64,000 bases of DNA from Elusimicrobiota bacterium. GTDB taxonomy: Bacteria; Elusimicrobiota; Elusimicrobia; UBA1565. The notes beneath the pieces are model-generated. The model saw only the letters and a list, made by a program, of their open reading frames with translations, was not told the DNA's origin and did not search any database. Where the stretch lies: assembly GCA_016196755.1 (NCBI GenBank), contig JACPXC010000046.1, forward strand, positions 1-64,000. The letters run 5' to 3'. Of the stretch, positions 55,972 to 64,000 are shown one piece after another. The position numbers were made by a program, and so were the translations under genes. Each line of letters starts with the position of its first letter. Position 1 is the first letter of the stretch.

Positions 55972-57573
55972 TTAAGGGATCAACCCGGACTGCATCAGGA
56001 TCTTCGGCTCGAACACCAGGTCGATCTTGCGGCCCCCGAACTCGGAAGCGGTGATGATCTGCTGGTAGTTGAAATCGAGGAGGCGCTTCTTGTAGTCGGC
56101 GCCGTTGGTGACGCCGGCGAAGTCGGTGTGGCTCGAGACCTCGCCGTTGTCGTCGATGATGTAGTTGTCGAACTTGTCCCAAATGGTGCCGAGGGCGTTC
56201 TGGCGGTAGACGATGTCGTGGAACTTGCCCGGGTCGCGGTTGCCGGTGCAGTTGTCAAGGTTCGTGCAGTTCGGGGCCTTGAGGACGTTCACGACGTTGG
56301 TGACGGTTCGTTGGTCTCCGACCCCGTTGATGTCGCCCATGCTCTGGATGCCCCCGCAGGCGGCGCCGACGCCGCCGCCGCACCCGCCGGGATTGTAGGC
56401 GCCGACACCAGACACCCAGGACGTGTGGGTGACATTGTTGAACTTGAGGTCGTAGGTGTCGAAGAGGGTGGTAAAGAACGGGGTCCCGGCCGGAAGGGTG
56501 AAAAAGTCATTCTGCCCGGGGTCGAAGGCGCGGGTCACGTCGTCGCCCGCCACGCCGTTGTTGTTGACGTCGACCAAGTGTCCGCCCGAGACGTTCTCGA
56601 CCACGGCGTCCTGGGTATTCGACCAGGCCGTCTGGTAACCGGTCAGCCAGAAGGTGCAGGCCGTGCCGATGCAGCCCGGCAGCTGGCGCAGGGCGGTGGA
56701 GATGTCGTCAGGCAAGGCGGTATTGAAGGTGCCCGTACGAAAGAAGTAATCGAAGCGGTCCGGACGCTCGTTGAGGACCACGAACTTGAACTGGTTGGCG
56801 GCCGGACGGAGGATGTACTCCTCGATGCGGACGCGGTTGCCGTTGACGTCGGTCATGACCTTGCCCAGCTGGTAGAGCGCCTGCTTGACTTCCTCGGCGG
56901 CCGCCGCGAGGATCTGCTCCTTGTTCATCTCGAGGCCGACCTCGCGCTTGATCTCGCGCCGCTCGGCGTCGCCGCTGTTGGTCTGCTTCTTCTCGCCGCC
57001 CTCGGGCTTGCTGATGCCGCGCAGGTCGACGTCGACGCTCTCGCCGGGCTTGAGCAGGATCTCGTTGCCCTTGTTGTCCTGGACGCCCAGGAGGCCCGAG
57101 AGCAGGTTGACGTTGGTCGAGCCGTCGCCGTTGACGTTGACGTCGAACTCCGTGCCGCGCACGGAGCAGACCGCGGTCGGGGTGCGCACCGCGAAGCGCC
57201 GGGAGGAGGCCTTGGTGACCCAGGCCTTGAGCTTGCCGAAGGAGAGCGTCATCATGCTCTCGGCTTTGCGGGAGGTCTCGAGCAGATAAGAGGAATTGGG
57301 CGCCAACTCGATCTTCGAGCCGTCGTCGAAGCTCATCGTCACGCGCGAGGAGCGGTCGGTCTTGACCTCGTCTCCGTTGTTGACGACGTAGTTGACCGGG
57401 ACCTCGTTCCAGCTGACGGTGTTGGGGCGGCGCAGGCGCGCCACGCCTTTGACGTCGGTGATGATGACCGCGGCGGAGAGCTCGCCGGCGAGGAGGAGCA
57501 GGGTGAAGAATACGGCCGTGAGGGCGGTTGCCCTCCGGCTTGCGCTCTCGGCGAAGGTCGCAAGTTGGTGCAT
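55972..57573 (-). CDS. FecR-domain secreted protein, cassette A
   Basis: A 533-residue protein. A long N-terminal signal peptide (hydrophobic core ALTAVFFTLLLLAG) is followed by a FecR domain, residues about 38-190: VKGVARLRRPNTVSWNEVP, GDEVKTDRSSRVTMSFDDGS, RTPTAVCSVRGTEFDVNV, SGLLGVQDNKGNEILLKPGE. Then come a helical stretch, an extended region with a possible Cys-containing glycine-rich loop (GGCGGGVGAACGG, about 395-410), and a conserved C-terminal tail (FGGRRKIDLV-like, ending SGLIP). In classic systems FecR relays envelope signals to a sigma factor; no anti-sigma membrane helix or ECF sigma gene is seen here, so the role may be structural. It has a strong promoter just upstream. Confidence 0.88.
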   Translation of the reverse strand: MHQLATFAESASRRATALTAVFFTLLLLAGELSAAVIITDVKGVARLRRPNTVSWNEVPVNYVVNNGDEVKTDRSSRVTMSFDDGSKIELAPNSSYLLETSRKAESMMTLSFGKLKAWVTKASSRRFAVRTPTAVCSVRGTEFDVNVNGDGSTNVNLLSGLLGVQDNKGNEILLKPGESVDVDLRGISKPEGGEKKQTNSGDAERREIKREVGLEMNKEQILAAAAEEVKQALYQLGKVMTDVNGNRVRIEEYILRPAANQFKFVVLNERPDRFDYFFRTGTFNTALPDDISTALRQLPGCIGTACTFWLTGYQTAWSNTQDAVVENVSGGHLVDVNNNGVAGDDVTRAFDPGQNDFFTLPAGTPFFTTLFDTYDLKFNNVTHTSWVSGVGAYNPGGCGGGVGAACGGIQSMGDINGVGDQRTVTNVVNVLKAPNCTNLDNCTGNRDPGKFHDIVYRQNALGTIWDKFDNYIIDDNGEVSSHTDFAGVTNGADYKKRLLDFNYQQIITASEFGGRKIDLVFEPKILMQSGLIP

Positions 57574-57588
57574 CGGTGAGTCAGCGGA

Positions 57589-57617
57589 AGTGTAACACTA
57601 GCTCGTTTAGGTGTCAA
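57589..57617 (-). promoter_or_regulatory. strong promoter of cassette A
   Basis: On the minus strand, a perfect TTGACA (57617-57612) and TACACT (57594-57589) are 17 bases apart, with TG two bases ahead of the -10. The predicted start is near 57582, leaving about 9 bases before the ATG at 57573 and no ribosome site. Confidence 0.72.
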
Positions 57618-57661
57618 GAGAAGGAGACATAAATGTTACGTGACTTCCGGCACGCTCGGTC

Positions 57662-57679
57662 CCTCCTTTATAAAGGAGG
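57662..57679. terminator. 18-base perfect palindrome after the rpoD operon
   Basis: CCTCCTTTA is followed directly by its exact complement TAAAGGAGG. It lies just past the stop of the last gene of the operon (57682), where a terminator is expected. One arm equals the Shine-Dalgarno sequence and the other the complementary 16S tail. Confidence 0.5.
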
Positions 57680-57681
57680 CG

Positions 57682-57977
57682 CTACTCGCGGTCGGGGGTG
57701 ATGGGAGGCTTCGGACGCGCGGCGGGGGAAAAATCCCTGGGACGCGGGGAGGCCGCGGGCTGGGCGCCGCTCAAGGCCAAGGGCGGGATGACGGACGGCG
57801 GGCGGTCGACGCCGTCGTCGGGCGCGACGGGCGGCCTCTGGACCGGAAGGGGCGCGGGACGGCGGACCCACCGCCGGTACGCGCGCCCGCCGCCGACGAC
57901 CAGGACGATGGCGAGGACGGCCAACGCGGAGAGGACGACCAGCTTGTGCAGGACGTCGTCCTCGCGCCGCATGCGCG

Positions 57978-57981
<4 letters not shown>
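57682..57981 (-). CDS. small membrane-anchored proline-rich protein
   Basis: A 99-residue protein with a basic/acidic N-terminus, one membrane helix ([19 protein letters not shown], about residues 14-32), a run of Arg after it ([10 protein letters not shown]) and a proline-rich tail. I recognise no family. The positive-inside rule would put the Arg-rich tail in the cytoplasm. It starts inside the rpoD stop in an ATGA overlap (57978-57981), so it is translated with the sigma factor, and it closes the operon. Confidence 0.65.
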
Positions 57982-59696
<1,715 letters not shown>

Positions 59697-59697
59697 A

Positions 59698-61473
59698 TCA
59701 TCCTCTCTTCATACCCTTCAAGTCGGAAAGCAGTCTTCGGTACTCGTCGCGCAGGCCCGGGTCCACGGCGCCGCCGCCGGCCGCGCCAAGGACGAGCGGC
59801 TCGAGCTCCTTGAGGCGGCGCGCCTTGCGCGCGCGGCCCACCACCTCGGCCACCAGCTTCTCGGGGTCGCGCAGCTCGCGGGCGTCGCAGAGCAGCTCAC
59901 GCGCCGCGCCGGCCTCATCGTCGGAGAGTCCCTCGAGCATGCGCGCGGTCCAGCCCTCGCGCGGGCGCCCTTCGGCCAAGAGCGCCAGGAGCCGGCGGAA
60001 GACGCCGCGCGAGCGCGGGTCGGCGAAGTCGGCTTCCTCGACGAGCCCGCCGGCCGCCAGCTGGGGCATGCGCAAAAGAGCCAGGAGCACCTCGCGGTCG
60101 TCGACGGGCACCGCCGCCTTCGGCGCCGCCGCTCCCAAGGCCTTGGAGGCGGCACTTCCTCGCGATAGCGCTCGGTCGGGCGCGGCATGGACGCCTTTGG
60201 CGAGCTGGGAAAGGAGGGTCGACTCGTTGACCGAGAGGATCTGCGAGAGCCGCGTGATCCACTCGCCCTTGAGGACGTCGTCTGGACACTTGCGGATCGT
60301 CTCGAGGACCTGACCGGCCACCTTGGCCTTGTCCTCGTGGCTGAGCGCGCCCGTGAAGCGCGACATGAGGACGCGGGTCTTGAACTCCGGCAGGTCGACG
60401 GCGGCGTCGAGCAGGGAGCGGAAGGCCGCCGCGCCGCGCTGGTGCAGGAGCTCGTCGGGGTCGAGGCCGTCGGGTATGGTGGCCACCGCCACCGAGAAGC
60501 CCTTCTCGAGCAGGAGCTCGGCGCTCTTGACCGCGGCCGAGGAGCCGGCGGCGTCGGGGTCGAAGACGATGACGACCGAGTCCACCCAGCGCTTGAGGAG
60601 GGCGGCGTGGTCCTCGGTGAGCGCGGTGCCCAGCGGGGCCACCGCGTTGGTGAAGCCGAACTGGTGCAGGGCGATCACGTCCATGTAGCCTTCGAGGACG
60701 AGGGCCTTGCGCTCGCGGCGCAGGGCGGGCAGGGCCTCATGCATCCCGTAGAGCACCTTCCCTTTGGAAAAATAGTCCGTCTCCGAAGTGTTGAGGTACT
60801 TGGGCTCCCCCTCGCCTAGGACGCGCCCGCCGAACCCCACCGTCTCGCCCTTGCCGTTGCGGATGGGGAAGAGCAGGCGGGCCCAGAACATCTCGCGCAT
60901 CCGGTCCTCGCGCTTGACGATGAGGCCCGCGCGAAGGAGGGCCGGGGCGCCGATGCCCAGCTTCGTGAGCGCCAGGCCGATGCCGCCGGAGCGCGGCGCA
61001 AAGCCCAGGCCCCAGGCGTCCGTCATTTCGGGAGAGACGCCGCGCTTCTTGAGGACTTGGCGCGCCTCTTCGGCCTCCGGGGACGTCATGAGCAGCTTGT
61101 GATAGTGCTCCCGCGCCGCCTCGAGGGCCTTGCGGCCGCCGATCCGCTCTCGCTCGGCTGGGGAGAGCTCGCGCTCCTCGGGCTCGACCCGGATCCCGAG
61201 CCGCTCGCCGAGCTTCGCCACCGCCTCGAGGAACGCCAGGCCCTCGAGCTTCATGACAAACGAGAACACGTCGCCGCCCGCCCCGCAGCCGAAGCAATGA
61301 TAGATCTGCTTCTCCGGGTTGACGTTGAACGACGGCGTCCGCTCCTGGTGGAACGGGCAGCAGGCCTTATGGTTCCGGCCGGCCGCCTTGAGCGCCGGGA
61401 CGTACTCCCGGACGACCTCGACGATGTCGGAACGGTCTCGGACCTGCTCGACGACGGAATCGGCGATGCGCAT
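59698..61473 (-). CDS. dnaG: DNA primase carrying a repeat-derived linker segment
   Basis: A 591-residue primase that makes RNA primers at the replication fork. The CHC2 zinc finger lies at about residues 38-65 ([21 protein letters not shown]). The RNA polymerase core and TOPRIM domain follow ([40 protein letters not shown]). The C-terminal helicase-interacting part starts after about residue 450. Between them is an Ala-rich linker ([21 protein letters not shown]), encoded by copy 2 of the 51-base repeat shared with eno. ATG at 61473 is preferred to the adjacent TTG. It has no obvious ribosome site; the rpsU-dnaG hairpin ends just upstream. Confidence 0.96.
   Translation of the reverse strand: MRIADSVVEQVRDRSDIVEVVREYVPALKAAGRNHKACCPFHQERTPSFNVNPEKQIYHCFGCGAGGDVFSFVMKLEGLAFLEAVAKLGERLGIRVEPEERELSPAERERIGGRKALEAAREHYHKLLMTSPEAEEARQVLKKRGVSPEMTDAWGLGFAPRSGGIGLALTKLGIGAPALLRAGLIVKREDRMREMFWARLLFPIRNGKGETVGFGGRVLGEGEPKYLNTSETDYFSKGKVLYGMHEALPALRRERKALVLEGYMDVIALHQFGFTNAVAPLGTALTEDHAALLKRWVDSVVIVFDPDAAGSSAAVKSAELLLEKGFSVAVATIPDGLDPDELLHQRGAAAFRSLLDAAVDLPEFKTRVLMSRFTGALSHEDKAKVAGQVLETIRKCPDDVLKGEWITRLSQILSVNESTLLSQLAKGVHAAPDRALSRGSAASKALGAAAPKAAVPVDDREVLLALLRMPQLAAGGLVEEADFADPRSRGVFRRLLALLAEGRPREGWTARMLEGLSDDEAGAARELLCDARELRDPEKLVAEVVGRARKARRLKELEPLVLGAAGGGAVDPGLRDEYRRLLSDLKGMKRG
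60128..60178. repeat. dispersed 51-base repeat, copy 2 (inside dnaG)
   Basis: Matches 6592-6642 at 47 of 51 positions in the same orientation. In this copy the first 26 bases form an imperfect palindrome (two mismatched pairs) around GGCC, as in small palindromic elements. In the dnaG frame it encodes part of the [13 protein letters not shown] linker. Confidence 0.85.
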
Positions 61474-61484
61474 CAAAAGATTGG

Positions 61485-61516
61485 GCGGTCGGCCCCCGGC
61501 GACGGGGGCCGACCGC
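61485..61516 (-). terminator. 14-bp hairpin between rpsU and dnaG (attenuator-like)
   Basis: Arms 61485-61498 and 61503-61516 are perfectly complementary around a 4-base loop. It is in the rpsU-dnaG gap, the place where the E. coli macromolecular-synthesis operon has an internal terminator that lowers dnaG expression. The tail CCCAATCTTTTG on the minus strand gives a short T-rich run just before the dnaG ATG. Confidence 0.7.
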
Positions 61517-61533
61517 TGGAATGCCCCCGGGTA

Positions 61534-61734
61534 CTACCTCGTGCTCTTGCGCCGCTTGAGGCGACGGATCTTGCGCAGCGTCTCGGCGGCCTTGAGCTTG
61601 CGCTTCACGCTCGGCGAGGTGTAATGCTCGCGGCGCTTGATCTCCTTGAGGATGCCGTTGCGCTCGCACTCGCGCTTGAACCGGCGCAGGGCCTCCTCGA
61701 TGGACTCTCCGTCGCGGATCTTGACGAAAACCAT
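61534..61734 (-). CDS. rpsU: 30S ribosomal protein S21
   Basis: A 66-residue, very basic protein with the S21 pattern: [20 protein letters not shown], then [17 protein letters not shown], then an Arg/Lys-rich tail [10 protein letters not shown]. It is a small-subunit protein near the 16S 3' end that helps initiation. A GAGGGGGGTGAT segment, overlapping the stop of the HIT gene, is a probable ribosome site, and AGGA also abuts the ATG. It is the second gene of the HIT-rpsU-dnaG-rpoD operon. Confidence 0.95.
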   Translation of the reverse strand: MVFVKIRDGESIEEALRRFKRECERNGILKEIKRREHYTSPSVKRKLKAAETLRKIRRLKRRKSTR

Positions 61735-61750
61735 TCCTACATCACCCCCC

Positions 61751-62089
61751 TCATCCGGGCGGCCAGTTCATCCGGCGGCCGGCCAGCAGGTGGTAATGCA
61801 GATGGTCCACCGACTGCCCGGCGCCGCGGCCGTTGTTGGTAACTAGTCGAAAATCCTTGATGCCTTCCCGCTTCGCCACGGCCCCCGCCACGAGTTGGAG
61901 GTGGCCGAGGAGGCCGGCGTCGTCCTCGACGGACTCCGCCACCCGCGGGATGTGCTTGCGCGGCACGACCAGGAGGTGGGTCGGGGCGGCGGGGTTGCGG
62001 TCCTTGAAGACCACGGCCCGGTCGTCCTCGTACACCATCTGGGTCTGCACGGCGCCTTCGGAGATGTCGCAGAATATGCAGGCTGACAC
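61751..62089 (-). CDS. HIT-family (HINT/PKCI-like) nucleotide hydrolase
   Basis: A 112-residue histidine-triad protein. It starts CIFCDISEG, continues with [22 protein letters not shown], and ends with the triad [10 protein letters not shown], whose middle His is the nucleophile. HINT proteins hydrolyse purine nucleoside phosphoramidates and related compounds; the in vivo substrate is unclear. The start is GTG at 62089, 8 bases after a perfect TATAAT, so the mRNA is predicted to be leaderless. rpsU follows after 16 bases. Confidence 0.93.
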   Translation of the reverse strand: MSACIFCDISEGAVQTQMVYEDDRAVVFKDRNPAAPTHLLVVPRKHIPRVAESVEDDAGLLGHLQLVAGAVAKREGIKDFRLVTNNGRGAGQSVDHLHYHLLAGRRMNWPPG

Positions 62090-62097
62090 GAAGGGGG

Positions 62098-62126
62098 ATT
62101 ATAGCCTTTCCTTAATTGCGAGGCAA
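62098..62126 (-). promoter_or_regulatory. promoter of the HIT-rpsU-dnaG-rpoD operon
   Basis: On the minus strand, TTGCCT (62126-62121) and a perfect TATAAT (62103-62098) are 17 bases apart. The GTG start lies 8 bases beyond the -10, about where transcription should begin. Confidence 0.7.
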
Positions 62127-62131
62127 CAGGC

Positions 62132-62151
62132 GACTGTCCCCGTGGACAGTC
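62132..62151. repeat. GACTGTCC hairpin after mtaB
   Basis: GACTGTCC (62132-62139) and its complement GGACAGTC (62144-62151) surround the loop CCGT. It begins 6 bases past the mtaB stop and could end that transcript, or be a REP-like palindrome. There is no U-tract. Confidence 0.5.
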
Positions 62152-62157
62152 CTCGAA

Positions 62158-63405
62158 TTATATCGGAATCGCCAGACCTAATGGACCTTCGGATCCGATC
62201 AGCCGGGCGGAAACCAGGCCTCGCCCGGGGTCGGCATCGGCGAACCTCACCCGCAGGAAGTGCTCCGTGAGGCCCTCGGCGCCCCGGCCGCGCGTCTCAA
62301 GCATGACCTTTCGCGCGGCCCCCTCGTGAGCCCTGGCGAACCTCAACCGCAGAGCCGCGTCGAGGACCCGAAACTCCTCGGCGCGGGCCAGCACGACGGC
62401 CTCGGGCAGCTTGTCCTTGCTCTCGGCGGCCGGCGTCCCGGCCCGCGACGAGAAGCGGAATACGTGGAGGCCGGAGAATGCGATTTCCTCGACGAAGGCG
62501 CGACTTTCGGCGTGCTCGGCCTCGGTCTCGCCGGGGAAGCCCGTCATCAGGTCCGTGAACAGCCCCGCCTCGGGGAACCTCCGGCGCATGGCCTCTACGC
62601 GCCGCCGATAGAAACCGGGCGTGTACCATCTGTTCATGCGCCGCAGGACGTTGTCCGAGCCGCTCTGGAGGGGCAGATGGAACGAGGGACAGAACTTGGG
62701 GCCCGCAGCCTCGGCGGCGTCGAGGAAGCGCTCCGTGACGTCGGTGATCTCGAACGATGATAGGCGGAGACGGAAGTCGCCGGGCAAGGCGCGGAGTTCC
62801 TCGAACAACGCGACGAAATCCGTCCTCTTTTCGGCCTCATCGTGGAGATAGCGCCCCAACCGGATGCCGCAGAGGACCAGTTCCTGGTACCCGCGCGCGA
62901 TGAGGCCGCGAGCCTCGGCAAGGATCTCCGCGACAGGTTTGGAGGCAAGCTCCGGACGCACCGACGGGATGATGCAGTACGTGCAGGACATGTCGCAGCC
63001 GTCCTGCACCTTGAGGAACGCCCGGGTCTTCCCCCCGAAGGCGCGGAAGGCCGCCTCGTCCGGAACGGGGCGGCAGCCCAGCAAGGCCGGGATCGAGTCC
63101 TTCTTGTCGTTGCCGACGACCATCGCCGCGGGGGCGGCTTCCTGGACAGCCTTGGGGTCGCGCGTGGCGAGACAGCCCGTGACGACGAGCCGGGCGGCCG
63201 GGTTGCGGCGCGCGATGCGGCGCACGAGGCGCAGAGCGTCCCCGTCTCCCTCCCCGGTCACCGTGCAGGTGTTGACCACGCAGAGGTCGGCCTCCTCGAA
63301 GTCGGCCACCGCCGTAGAGACGCCGTCGGCCAGCAGCTTCTCCTTGACGGCCTCCGTCTCGGCCTGGTTGACGCGGCAGCCGAAGGTCTTGAAGTAGTAC
63401 TTGAT
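62158..63405 (-). CDS. mtaB: MtaB-type tRNA methylthiotransferase (MiaB family radical SAM)
   Basis: A 415-residue enzyme that adds a methylthio group to t6A at tRNA position 37. The N-terminal UPF0004 domain needs three Cys: FGCRVNQAE (residue 10), VVNTCTV and VTGCLAT. The radical SAM motif is CDMSCTYC, followed by a TRAM-like tail. MiaB or RimO relatives are less likely, given the FGCRVNQAE and VNTCTVT pattern. The first canonical codon (GTG, 63309) would delete residue Cys10. The frame is open upstream only as far as a TAA, and its only plausible start is ATC at 63405 (IKYYFKTFGC), 7 bases after GGGAG. Confidence 0.9.
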   Translation of the reverse strand: MKYYFKTFGCRVNQAETEAVKEKLLADGVSTAVADFEEADLCVVNTCTVTGEGDGDALRLVRRIARRNPAARLVVTGCLATRDPKAVQEAAPAAMVVGNDKKDSIPALLGCRPVPDEAAFRAFGGKTRAFLKVQDGCDMSCTYCIIPSVRPELASKPVAEILAEARGLIARGYQELVLCGIRLGRYLHDEAEKRTDFVALFEELRALPGDFRLRLSSFEITDVTERFLDAAEAAGPKFCPSFHLPLQSGSDNVLRRMNRWYTPGFYRRRVEAMRRRFPEAGLFTDLMTGFPGETEAEHAESRAFVEEIAFSGLHVFRFSSRAGTPAAESKDKLPEAVVLARAEEFRVLDAALRLRFARAHEGAARKVMLETRGRGAEGLTEHFLRVRFADADPGRGLVSARLIGSEGPLGLAIPI

Positions 63406-63428
63406 GGGGGGTCTCCCGAGGCCCTCCG

Positions 63429-63434
63429 ATTATA
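63429..63434 (-). promoter_or_regulatory. -10 box of mtaB
   Basis: A perfect TATAAT on the minus strand lies 23 bases before the proposed ATC start. The -35 region is poor (TCTGAA or CTGAAG). The leader would be about 16 bases and includes GGGAG. Confidence 0.5.
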
Positions 63435-63489
63435 CCGCTTCACCCCTCCCCTTCAGATGGGTATCCGCATGCTGCCGGCCCCTTCCGAT

Positions 63490-64000
63490 CTAAGCCTTCT
63501 TCTGCGCCCGTCCCGCGAACCAGTCCTTGAGGCTTTCCGAAACCGACATGTCGAGGCACGGGACCGACAATACGGGGACCGGACAGGCGCGGAGCACCTG
63601 CTCGGCCGTCGTGCCGACCGTGGCGTTCTCGATGGGACCCTTGCCGTGCGCCGACAGGACGACCAGGTCGTGCCGCCGCGCTTCGGCGAGGATCTCCTCG
63701 ACGGGGATGCCCGCGCGGGTCACGGCCCTCGGCCGGCAGGCTTCCCGCGCCCAGGCCGGGAGGAGGTCCCGATTGAAGAGACCTCGGGGCCCGCGGCCCA
63801 CAGCGTCGCAGGCGACATGGAGCGCCGTCAAGGTCGCGCCCAGCGAGGCGGCCACCCCGGCCGCATAGGCCAAGGCCAGCTCGGAGTAGCCGGTGAAGTT
63901 TATGGGGGCCAGGATGGAACGGATCGGGCGCGAGTCGTCCCGCACGGTCAGGACCGGGATCGGGGAGCGGCGCACGACGGTCTCGGCCACCGAGCCCGTG
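63490..64000 (-). CDS. universal stress protein, probably tandem-domain (5' part outside window)
   Basis: A minus-strand gene whose start lies beyond the right edge. The visible 169 residues begin with the end of one Usp domain (TGSVAETVVRRSPIPVLTVR). A second complete domain follows: RSILAPINFTGYSELALAYA, LTALHV, then the nucleotide-type ending LVVLSAHGKGPIENATVGTT and CPVPVLSV. This arrangement suggests a tandem UspA protein. Such proteins bind ATP/AMP or act in stress survival; the target here is unknown. The C-terminus is basic (GRAQKKA). Confidence 0.85.
   Translation of the reverse strand, partial: TGSVAETVVRRSPIPVLTVRDDSRPIRSILAPINFTGYSELALAYAAGVAASLGATLTALHVACDAVGRGPRGLFNRDLLPAWAREACRPRAVTRAGIPVEEILAEARRHDLVVLSAHGKGPIENATVGTTAEQVLRACPVPVLSVPCLDMSVSESLKDWFAGRAQKKA

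Noticed and set aside
55972-57573. FecR genes as part of a classic FecI-FecR-FecA iron-signalling system
   Set aside because: No ECF sigma factor gene or TonB-box receptor is adjacent, and the proteins have Sec signal peptides, not an anti-sigma cytoplasmic domain.

Overview
This window is GC-rich DNA with densely packed bacterial genes, most of them on the minus strand. Housekeeping families (enolase, Lgt, DnaG, RpoD, S21) sit beside very large secreted proteins that carry FlgD-like/type IX-like C-terminal sorting domains, PorV/PorQ-family barrels and FecR-domain proteins. This mix fits a Gram-negative (diderm) bacterium, most like Elusimicrobiota or a neighbouring candidate phylum. The assignment is inference: there is no rRNA gene here to confirm it.

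Layout. (1) 1-9.5 kb: a response regulator on the plus strand, then a minus-strand run from 9458 down to 552: phosphohexomutase, enolase, FtsB/DivIC-like, Lgt, RluA/RluD-family pseudouridine synthase, an unrecognised low-GC gene, proline dehydrogenase, threonine dehydrogenase and 2-amino-3-ketobutyrate CoA ligase. Most junctions overlap or are separated by fewer than 30 bases, so this looks like one operon of nine genes. (2) 9.6-11.6 kb: two plus-strand secreted proteins of unknown function, then a perfect 31-bp inverted repeat. (3) 11.7-26.8 kb: cassette B on the minus strand (FecR, outer-membrane barrel, stand-alone cyclic-nucleotide-binding protein, 3,535-residue surface protein, PorV/PorQ), preceded by a small membrane protein. 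(4) 26.8-57.6 kb: cassette A on the minus strand (FecR, barrel, 8,962-residue surface protein, PorV/PorQ). (5) 57.7-62.1 kb: a macromolecular-synthesis operon HIT-rpsU-dnaG-rpoD plus a small membrane protein. (6) 62.2-64 kb: an MtaB-type methylthiotransferase and the end of a tandem universal stress protein.

The centre of interest is the pair of paralogous cassettes. In each, a FecR protein and an outer-membrane barrel precede a giant Sec-exported protein that ends in a FlgD-like sorting domain, and its stop codon overlaps the GTG start of a PorV/PorQ-family gene in a GTGA. PorV is the shuttle that collects sorting-domain cargo in the type IX secretion system of Bacteroidota. I therefore infer a dedicated giant-cargo/shuttle export unit. 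The two giants share a collinear C-terminal region of about 2,000 residues and differ in their N-terminal display regions: beta-propeller and PA-IL-lectin-like modules in A, glycine-rich and beta-helix-like modules in B.

Two expression features recur. Several promoters place the predicted transcription start at or within a few bases of the start codon, which suggests leaderless or nearly leaderless mRNAs. Three genes (mtaB, the cassette-B FecR and the cassette-B giant) need N-terminal sequence that lies upstream of any ATG, GTG or TTG and appear to start at ATC or another non-canonical codon.
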